Shown: positions 32,638 to 37,517 of the stretch, piece after piece
Position numbering within the stretch: the stretch's first letter is position 1
How the letters are laid out: each line of letters opens with the position of its first letter
Source: Acidimicrobiia bacterium
GTDB lineage: Bacteria > Actinomycetota > Acidimicrobiia > Acidimicrobiales > MedAcidi-G1
Reading direction: 5' to 3'
Assembly (NCBI GenBank): GCA_015658775.1
Contig: DQOF01000105.1
Location: forward strand, 1-37,517
DNA: 37,517 bases
Position numbers and translations under genes: made by a program
Notes under the pieces: model-generated
The model's input: only the letters and a program-made list of their open reading frames with translations
What the model was told of the DNA's origin: nothing
Databases searched by the model: none

Positions 32638-32666
32638 AGTCTGGTGGTGGGCGGACGGATTGGCAA
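32638..32666 (-). promoter_or_regulatory. Possible rplK promoter
   Basis: TTGCCA (32661-32666) and CAGACT (32638-32643) on the minus strand are 17 nt apart in the nusG-rplK gap. The -10 lacks the first T, so this is tentative. Confidence 0.3.
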
Positions 32667-32707
32667 CCCGCGCCCGTGTCACCTGCGAATCTGTCGGGAG
32701 CGGCAGG

Positions 32708-33481
32708 TCAGAGTTGGGCAACCTGGGCGAACCCCAACTCGACCGGGGTCTCCCGACCGAAGATGTCGACCAGGACCTTGACCTTGAGCTGGTCGACGTT
32801 GATCTCGATAATCTCGCCCGAGAAGTCCGCGAACGGACCTTCCTTGACCCTCACGGTGTCGCCGATGTCGAACCCCAGGCGGGCCCGGGTCTTCTTGGGG
32901 GCCTCGGGAGCGGTTGCGTCGATGACCGGCAGGAACGTGTCGATCTCCCGGCGGCTGAGGCGTGACGGCTTGCCGCCGGCCCCCACGAAGTTGACGATGC
33001 CGGGCGTGTCCCGGATGGCCGCCCAGGTCGAATCATCCAGGTGGCAGCGCACCAGCAGGTAACCCGGGAACATCTTCTTGGCGACGGTCACCTTCTTACC
33101 GTTCCTGAACTCGACCACGTCCTCCATCGGGATCACCACCTCGAGGATGCGGTCCTCGAAGTTCATCGATGCGGTGCGGGCGTTCAGGTTCTGGCGGACC
33201 TTGTTCTCGTAGCCAGACTGTGTGTGGACCACATACCACCTGCCCGGCTTGTCATATGCGCTCTCAGGCCTGGGCGCGTCCTCGTCTGCGCCGGGCTCCA
33301 GAAGGCCGTCCTCGTCGAGCACCACCGCCTCCCGGGGCTCGGACCCGTCAGCCACGGGCTCGTCGGACACCGCTGTCTCGGTGGCTTCCGGCTCCACCTG
33401 CCCAGACGACTCGGTCAGCGTGCCTATGGGCAGGAGGTCGGTCGGAGACATGGTCGTGTCGGTTTCTTCGCCGGCAGCCAT
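32708..33481 (-). CDS. nusG: Transcription elongation/antitermination factor NusG
   Basis: NusG binds RNA polymerase and couples it to Rho or the ribosome. After an acidic N-terminal extension of about 80 residues, usual in actinobacteria, the NGN domain begins at RWYVVHTQSGYENKVRQNL and includes MFPGYLLVRC. The KOW domain has VRVKEGPFADFSGEIIEIN. It has 257 residues, and the ATG overlaps the secE stop by 1 nt (TGATG). Confidence 0.97.
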   Translation of the reverse strand: MAAGEETDTTMSPTDLLPIGTLTESSGQVEPEATETAVSDEPVADGSEPREAVVLDEDGLLEPGADEDAPRPESAYDKPGRWYVVHTQSGYENKVRQNLNARTASMNFEDRILEVVIPMEDVVEFRNGKKVTVAKKMFPGYLLVRCHLDDSTWAAIRDTPGIVNFVGAGGKPSRLSRREIDTFLPVIDATAPEAPKKTRARLGFDIGDTVRVKEGPFADFSGEIIEINVDQLKVKVLVDIFGRETPVELGFAQVAQL

Positions 33482-33777
33482 CAGACGTCGAACAGGTTGA
33501 GTACGGAGTTAGAGAAGATCCAGTCGAGGCTGGCGACAATGGCCGTCACGACGATGATGGTTATGACGACCACGGTGGCGTAGTTGGCGGTCTCGGCGCG
33601 TGACGGCCAGGCCACCTTGCGCAGTTCTGCACGAACCTCCCGGGTGAACTGGGCGACCCCTGTCCGCTCCTCCGGCTGGTGCGACGTCTGGCTACGCCGC
33701 TGGCGGATCGGCTCGCCGTCGGCGTCGACCTCGCCCTGGCGCTGCAACATGCGCTTCTGCTCGCGGTTCATTGACAT
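33481..33777 (-). CDS. secE: Protein translocase subunit SecE
   Basis: SecE stabilises SecY. The 98-residue protein has a charged cytoplasmic N-terminus, the conserved amphipathic segment FTREVRAELRKVAWPSRAET (about 44-63) and one transmembrane helix (about 66-88). It follows tRNA-Trp and is coupled to nusG, the classic arrangement. Confidence 0.96.
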   Translation of the reverse strand: MSMNREQKRMLQRQGEVDADGEPIRQRRSQTSHQPEERTGVAQFTREVRAELRKVAWPSRAETANYATVVVITIIVVTAIVASLDWIFSNSVLNLFDV

Positions 33778-33866
33778 GGACAGGCCTCGGATCGGAACAT
33801 CGGTGGGTGGATCAGGCTACTGGTGGTCTCGTCCTGACGCGCCGTCGGTCGGGCCGACGGGCATTG

Positions 33867-33940
33867 CAGGGCAGGGGGGACTCGAACCCCCAACCGCCGG
33901 TTTTGGAGACCGGTGCTCTAGCCAATTGAGCCACTGCCCT
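33867..33940 (-). tRNA. tRNA-Trp (anticodon CCA)
   Basis: A 74-nt cloverleaf: acceptor AGGGCAG/CTGCCCT, anticodon loop CTCCAAA, T-arm GGGGG-TTCGAGT-CCCCC, discriminator G. The 3' CCA is not encoded. It lies upstream of secE, as in many bacteria. Confidence 0.97.
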
Positions 33941-33989
33941 GTGTCCGGACCTCCGGCTCAGCGTCGGAGTCGGGGGCGGATCCGGCGGC

Positions 33990-34016
33990 AGGATAGCAGG
34001 AGCCCTCCCTTGTCAG
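33990..34016 (-). promoter_or_regulatory. Promoter for tRNA-Trp-secE-nusG
   Basis: TATCCT (33990-33995) is a good -10 box about 50 nt before tRNA-Trp. CTGACA (34011-34016) is a -35 at a short 15-nt spacing and forms the arm of a hairpin after rpmG. Confidence 0.5.
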
Positions 34017-34039
34017 CGCGGGATCCACCAGCGCTGACA
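34011..34039 (-). terminator. Inverted repeat after rpmG
   Basis: TGTCAGCGC (34011-34019) pairs with GCGCTGACA (34031-34039) over 9 bp with an 11-nt loop. No T-run follows on the minus strand, so termination is uncertain; its distal arm overlaps the proposed -35 box. Confidence 0.45.
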
Positions 34040-34077
34040 GGGTGCGCGGGCAATGTGGACCGGACCCGGGAAACAGG

Positions 34078-34239
34078 TCAGCGGGTCTCCTTGTGGTCGA
34101 CGTGGGCGCGGCACCAGCGGCAGAACTTCTTGAGTTCGATCCGCTCGCGGGTGTTCGCCTTGGACTTGGTGGTTATGTAGTTGCGGCGCTTGCACCCCTG
34201 GCACTCCAGGGTCACATGAACTCGTTTGTCGGACGCCAT
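34078..34239 (-). CDS. rpmG: Large ribosomal subunit protein bL33, zinc-binding form
   Basis: bL33 is a small 50S protein near the E site. The 53-residue product MASDKRVHVTLECQGCKRRN... has Cys13, Cys16, Cys40 and Cys43, the zinc-containing form. GAGG lies upstream of the ATG. It follows tRNA-Thr and tRNA-Met, the standard actinobacterial arrangement near secE. Confidence 0.96.
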   Translation of the reverse strand: MASDKRVHVTLECQGCKRRNYITTKSKANTRERIELKKFCRWCRAHVDHKETR

Positions 34240-34310
34240 GACGGCCTCGCTTCTGGGTTGGTTACCGGCCCCCTGCCCATCTGGGCCGCGGACCGGGTCG
34301 CTGTTCTGGC

Positions 34311-34387
34311 TGGTAGCGACGGACAGATTCGAACTGTCGACCTCTCGATTATGAGTCGAGCGCTCTCACCAACTGAGCTACGTCGCC
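34311..34387 (-). tRNA. tRNA-Met, elongator type (anticodon CAT)
   Basis: A 77-nt gene including an encoded 3' CCA: acceptor GGCGACG/CGTCGCT with a G-U first pair, anticodon loop CTCATAA, T-arm GACAG-TTCGAAT-CTGTC. The anticodon stem lacks the three G-C pairs of initiator tRNA. A CAT-anticodon Ile tRNA is the alternative, but the position next to tRNA-Thr and rpmG fits tRNA-Met. Confidence 0.9.
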
Positions 34388-34391
34388 AGCG

Positions 34392-34464
34392 AGCTCCCTG
34401 ACAGAATCGAACTGTCGACCTTCTCCTTACCATGGAGACGCTCTGCCGACTGAGCTAAGGGAGC
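34392..34464 (-). tRNA. tRNA-Thr (anticodon GGT)
   Basis: A 73-nt cloverleaf: acceptor GCTCCCT/AGGGAGC, anticodon loop ATGGTAA, T-arm GACAG-TTCGATT-CTGTC. CCA is not encoded. Only 4 nt separate it from tRNA-Met. Confidence 0.96.
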
Positions 34465-34491
34465 ACGACCACATGCGGGTGGTCGGGCAAC

Positions 34492-34521
34492 AGGATGCCA
34501 CGCGAGCCCGGTATTCCCCAA
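34492..34521 (-). promoter_or_regulatory. Possible promoter for tRNA-Thr-tRNA-Met-rpmG
   Basis: TTGGGG (34516-34521) and CATCCT (34492-34497) on the minus strand are 18 nt apart, about 28 nt before tRNA-Thr. A perfect 7-bp inverted repeat CGACCAC/GTGGTCG (34466-34485) lies in the short leader. Confidence 0.4.
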
Positions 34522-34579
34522 CGTGCCCACCGTTGTCAGACGTGTGGTCGGGATTCATGGGGTATGTGACCGGGCTCGT

Positions 34580-34585
34580 TACAGT
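34580..34585 (+). promoter_or_regulatory. -10 box for a leaderless acetyltransferase transcript
   Basis: TACAGT lies exactly 6 nt before the ATG at 34592, so the start codon would be the first transcribed bases. No ribosome binding site precedes it. Confidence 0.5.
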
Positions 34586-34591
34586 CGCCCC

Positions 34592-35095
34592 ATGCCCGCC
34601 ATCGAGACCCGGCTGGCGAGACCGGGCGACGCCGAAGCCATCCGCCTCATCTACAACCACGAGGTCCGGACCTCGACGGCCACCTTCGACCTGGTCGAAC
34701 GTTCTGCCGATGACCAGGTTGCGTGGATGGACGAGCGCACAGGTGCCTTCAGCGTGCTCGTGGCCGACCTGGACGGCCACCTCGCCGGCTTCGCCGCGCT
34801 CTCGCCCTACAGGGTGCGCGCCGCCTACCGGACCACCGTCGAGAACTCCGTCTACGTGGCCGTGGAACACAGGGGACGCGGTGTCGCGGACCTGCTGCTC
34901 GCCGACTTGTTGGGCGTGGCCCGCAACAGCGGATTCCACGCTGTCGTGGCCCGGATCGGCGGCGCCAACGAGGCCAGCATCGGACTTCACGCCAAGCACG
35001 GCTTCGAGTTGGTCGGCACCGAACGGCAGGTGGGGCGCAAGTTCGGGAAGTGGCAGGACGTGGTGGTGATGCAGACCCTGCTCGACGGCGTCTGA
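34592..35095 (+). CDS. GNAT family N-acetyltransferase, phosphinothricin/amino-acid type
   Basis: A GNAT enzyme transferring acetyl from acetyl-CoA to a small amine. The 167-residue protein resembles the phosphinothricin/methionine-sulfone acetyltransferase group (IYNHEVRTSTATFDLVERSA near 20-39, Glu84 in TVENSVYVAVEHRGRG). The acetyl-CoA-binding loop HRGRGVAD is at about 93-100, and GLHAKHGFELVG at 131-142 is typical. The natural substrate cannot be named from sequence. It is divergent from the tRNA cluster and has no functional link with it. Confidence 0.9.
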   Translation: MPAIETRLARPGDAEAIRLIYNHEVRTSTATFDLVERSADDQVAWMDERTGAFSVLVADLDGHLAGFAALSPYRVRAAYRTTVENSVYVAVEHRGRGVADLLLADLLGVARNSGFHAVVARIGGANEASIGLHAKHGFELVGTERQVGRKFGKWQDVVVMQTLLDGV

Positions 35096-35228
35096 CGCGG
35101 CGGAGGGAGTGGATGGCACCGAGGTCTTCGCGTCCGACGGACCTCCCCTCCCCCCGCTGCACCACTACCCGCGTCCCGACTGAAGTCTCATCTCCCGGAC
35201 GCCCGCAGGCACGGCCACCGCCCGTAAC

Positions 35229-36698
35229 TCATCCCAACCGGTAGGCCACCAGCCCGCCGTCAGGATCAGCCGGCAGTTCACCGAACCAGAACCCGTAGGG
35301 AACGTATGCCCACCGGTCTGTGGTCGTGATGCCACCAGCCATCAGGGAGGGGAACCGCTGCTCCCAGAGGACGCCGAGGTGAACCGAATCGCGGGCCTGG
35401 ACCATGCCGCCGGTCAAGGCGATCCAGACCAGCCCGTTCCGGTGGGTCACAGGGGCATAGACCCTCCCGGGGAACTCCACGGAACGCCGAACCTCTCCGG
35501 TGATTGCGTCCAGGACGAACAACCCGGCCGTCGGCCCAGCTGCCACCTCACCCCTCTGACCTACGTTTGACACCACGTAGAGTTCGTTCCTGTGGACTGC
35601 CGCTGCACCCATCACCCCCCCTGACCGGGAGCCCCGGGTGAGCTTGGTCGACCACGACAAGGTGCCATCGTCACGATCTATGGCTACGTAGCGGCCGGTC
35701 TTGTCGCCCACTCCAACGAGGTCGCGTCCGGCGGCGGTGAAGAGGTTGGGGGTGGCTCCAACGTCGGCGTCCATGCCCGCTCTCAGCGATTCGGGGACCA
35801 GCACATCGTCTTCGGTGAGCTGACGCATCCACGCGATCGAGCCGTCCTCCACCTCGAGGGCCAGGACGCCGTCGGCGTAGGGGCTGGCAGGAGCGGAGTG
35901 GGTGTTGCCCGTTCCGACAAACAGAAGACCTCGGTCCGGGTCGACCACCGGTGATGACCAGACGGACACCCCTGCACCCCAGAGATCGTCGTCGGTGGTG
36001 TATGTCTTCCAGCGGATCGAGCCGTCAGCAGGGTCGACGGCCACCACGCTGCCCCGGAACGTGAACCGTTCGACGGGCATCCGGAACTCGAAGCTGCCGA
36101 CACCCTGGACCACCAGGTCACCAGATGTCGTGGCGGCCAGGACCGGTGAGCCGAAGAGCGCCGCGTGGGGGTGGCCGTCGAGACGCATGCTCCACAGAAG
36201 AGTGCCAGTCTGTCGGTTGACGGCGTGGAGGAGCCCGGCGGTGTCTCCCAGAACGACCAGTTCGTCCATGACCAGCGGGGACCCGGGCAGAGTGGCGGTG
36301 CCCACGTCGGCTGTCCACAACTGCCGGCCGGTCTCAGCATCGACGGCACGAAGCGTGCCGTCGTACGCCCCGAAATAGATAGTCCCTTCGAACAACACGG
36401 GACGGCTGGTTGTCCCACTGATCCCTTCGATCCGCCAGGCTTCAGAGAGATTCCTGACGGTGTCAACCGACAGGACCTCCGGACTCGTCGTTCCGGGTGG
36501 AGACACGGTGGTCGATACGACGGAGACGACACCGGCCGTAGCGGTAGCGGCCAGGGAAGTCGTTGACGTGGTCGACGCATCAGTGGCGATCGTGGTCGGA
36601 GCCGGCCGGTTACCTGATATCGGGACGGCGGACCCGGTCGTCCCTGCACATCCGGCGGACGCCATGAGGACGACTGTTGCGACAAGCCTCATGTTCAT
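35229..36698 (-). CDS. PQQ-like beta-propeller lipoprotein
   Basis: The 489-residue protein starts with a hydrophobic signal and Cys17 (SAGC), a loose lipobox, then a Thr/Ser-rich linker to about residue 75. Repeated blade motifs follow (GTLRAVDAETGRQLW, GSVVAVDPADGSIRW, GVLALEVEDGSIAW, YVAIDRDDGTLSW), typical of PQQ-binding-like propellers (PF13360). The segment VWSSPVVDPDRGLLFVGTGN resembles polyvinyl-alcohol dehydrogenase-type quinoproteins, but no cytochrome c motif is present, and the enzyme activity is unproven. ATG at 36698 is chosen because a TAGCCT -10 lies 6 nt upstream; GTG at 36701 is possible. Confidence 0.85.
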   Translation of the reverse strand: MNMRLVATVVLMASAGCAGTTGSAVPISGNRPAPTTIATDASTTSTTSLAATATAGVVSVVSTTVSPPGTTSPEVLSVDTVRNLSEAWRIEGISGTTSRPVLFEGTIYFGAYDGTLRAVDAETGRQLWTADVGTATLPGSPLVMDELVVLGDTAGLLHAVNRQTGTLLWSMRLDGHPHAALFGSPVLAATTSGDLVVQGVGSFEFRMPVERFTFRGSVVAVDPADGSIRWKTYTTDDDLWGAGVSVWSSPVVDPDRGLLFVGTGNTHSAPASPYADGVLALEVEDGSIAWMRQLTEDDVLVPESLRAGMDADVGATPNLFTAAGRDLVGVGDKTGRYVAIDRDDGTLSWSTKLTRGSRSGGVMGAAAVHRNELYVVSNVGQRGEVAAGPTAGLFVLDAITGEVRRSVEFPGRVYAPVTHRNGLVWIALTGGMVQARDSVHLGVLWEQRFPSLMAGGITTTDRWAYVPYGFWFGELPADPDGGLVAYRLG

Positions 36699-36704
36699 CA
36701 CCCG

Positions 36705-36710
36705 AGGCTA
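36705..36710 (-). promoter_or_regulatory. -10 box for a leaderless propeller-protein transcript
   Basis: TAGCCT on the minus strand lies exactly 6 nt before the ATG at 36698. No ribosome binding site is seen. Confidence 0.45.
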
Positions 36711-36898
36711 CGGAAACGACAGGCGGGTCTACATCTCGGGCGGCGCTCGGGTTTCCACCTACGGTCAGCAGCGCCCCCCGGGGGGCTCACCACCATTTCC
36801 CCACTTTCCACATCCCACCCGCGACTACCAACCCCGGAAATGACAAACCCCCCGCACCGCGCAGGTCCAGGAGGTTCCCATGTCTCGCGACATCACAA

Positions 36899-36983
36899 TG
36901 GTGGGCCGGGGAGGATTTGAACCTCCGAAGGCAATGCCGACGGGTTTACAGCCCGTTCCCTTTGGCCACTCGGGCACCGACCC
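36899..36983 (-). tRNA. tRNA-Tyr (anticodon GTA)
   Basis: An 85-nt class II tRNA with encoded 3' CCA: acceptor GGGTCGG/CCGGCCC with one U-G pair, anticodon loop CTGTAAA, a long variable arm and T-arm GGAGG-TTCAAAT-CCTCC. Confidence 0.96.
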
Positions 36984-36994
36984 GGGAGCGTCGG

Positions 36995-37000
36995 AGGATA
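36995..37000 (-). promoter_or_regulatory. -10 box for tRNA-Tyr
   Basis: TATCCT on the minus strand lies 11 nt before the tRNA-Tyr 5' end. The same GCTATCCT string precedes tRNA-Trp. No clear -35 is seen. Confidence 0.45.
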
Positions 37001-37065
37001 GCGGCGGCCCGGTGTCCAACCACCGGTGCCCGACCATCGGAGGGAGGCACGGCCGACACGCTCGC

Positions 37066-37071
37066 TAGGGT
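37066..37071 (+). promoter_or_regulatory. -10 box for a leaderless yajQ transcript
   Basis: TAGGGT lies exactly 6 nt before the ATG at 37078, the same geometry as at the acetyltransferase and propeller genes. Confidence 0.5.
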
Positions 37072-37077
37072 GCGGCC

Positions 37078-37517
37078 ATGCCCTCCTTCGACGTCGTCTC
37101 CGTGATCGACCTCCAGGAGGTCCGCAATGCGGTCGACCAGGCCTCCAGGGAGGTCCACACCCGGTTCGACTTCAAGGGAACCGAATCCGTGGTCGAACTC
37201 CAGGACGGGGCCATCCGACTGGAGTCCTCCACAGAGGACCGCCTCGCCGCCCTCGTGATCGTGCTCGAGGAGAAGCTGGTCCGCCGCAAGGTGTCGCTCA
37301 AGTCGCTGGACTGGGGCACGGTCGAGGCCGCCAGTCGTGGCCGTTCGCGCCAGATCGCCGGGCTCAGGGCGGGCATCGACAGCGAGCGGTCCAGGACCAT
37401 CAACAAGATGGTCAAGGACCTAGGGCTGAAGGGCATCCAGACCCAGACACAGGGGGATCAGGTGCGGGTCACCGGCAAGAAGCGCGATTCGCTCCAGGAG
37501 GTCATTGCCGCCCTGAA
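37078..37517 (+). CDS. YajQ family nucleotide-binding protein (3' end cut by window edge)
   Basis: YajQ proteins are two-domain ferredoxin-like proteins; a Xanthomonas member binds cyclic di-GMP, while others bind nucleotides or tRNA. The visible 146 residues start MPSFDVVSVIDLQEVRNAVD, with the family segments TRFDFKGTESVVELQDG and KMVKDLGLKGIQTQTQGDQV, VRVTGKKRDSLQEVIAAL. The family has about 160 residues, so some 15 are missing at the right edge. It is transcribed away from tRNA-Tyr. Confidence 0.95.
   Translation, partial: MPSFDVVSVIDLQEVRNAVDQASREVHTRFDFKGTESVVELQDGAIRLESSTEDRLAALVIVLEEKLVRRKVSLKSLDWGTVEAASRGRSRQIAGLRAGIDSERSRTINKMVKDLGLKGIQTQTQGDQVRVTGKKRDSLQEVIAAL

Noticed and set aside
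35096-35228. Terminator between the convergent acetyltransferase and propeller genes
   Set aside because: A GAGGTC/GACCTC stem can be drawn but is short, with a 13-nt loop and no T-run; not supported enough to annotate.

Overview
The window (about 37.5 kb, high GC, roughly 65% by eye) is the central transcription and translation locus of a bacterium. It is almost certainly a member of the Actinomycetota, and Acidimicrobiia is my best guess. Supporting signs are the gene order secE-nusG-rplK-rplA-rplJ-rplL-rpoB-rpoC-rpsL-rpsG-fusA-tuf-rpsJ followed by the S10/spc/alpha ribosomal genes, the long acidic N-terminus of NusG, a coiled-coil insertion near the N-terminus of the RNA polymerase beta-prime subunit, a short-LID adenylate kinase, many GTG starts, and TANNNT -10 boxes placed 6 nt before the start codon of non-ribosomal genes (leaderless pattern). 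The class assignment is an inference, not proven by the sequence.

Layout, reading mainly on the minus strand from right to left. The right end carries a yajQ-like gene (+, cut by the window edge), tRNA-Tyr, a PQQ-type beta-propeller lipoprotein gene (-) and a GNAT acetyltransferase gene (+). Next come tRNA-Thr, tRNA-Met, rpmG, tRNA-Trp, secE and nusG, then rplK-rplA, an L10 leader RNA with rplJ-rplL, and a rho-independent terminator followed by two promoters and rpoB-rpoC. The str genes rpsL, rpsG, fusA and tuf follow, with rpsJ at the end. After rpsJ the usual S10 operon is interrupted by an AI-2E/UPF0118 family permease gene on the opposite strand. A bidirectional terminator lies between rpsJ and the permease, and a sigma-70-like promoter restarts transcription for rplC. 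From there rplC-rplD-rplW-rplB-rpsS-rplV-rpsC-rplP-rpmC-rpsQ-rplN-rplX-rplE-rpsN-rpsH-rplF-rplR-rpsE-rpmD-rplO-secY-adk runs tightly packed, often with 1-4 nt overlaps. The map gene usual after adk is absent, and a promoter sits there instead, driving infA-rpmJ-rpsM-rpsK-rpsD-rpoA-rplQ-truA (truA runs off the left end).

Functionally the genes supply the ribosome, the RNA polymerase core (alpha, beta, beta-prime), the elongation factors EF-G and EF-Tu, initiation factor IF-1, the SecYE translocon core and the elongation factor NusG. The most unusual observations are: (1) the permease gene splitting rpsJ from rplC, with its own regulatory signals; (2) loss of three of the four zinc ligands of the second zinc site of beta-prime; (3) an infA gene whose natural start is CTG, overlapping an ATG-TCC-TGA mini-frame; (4) long acidic, partly repeat-built tails on L10, L22 and S3; and (5) absence of map from its usual place.
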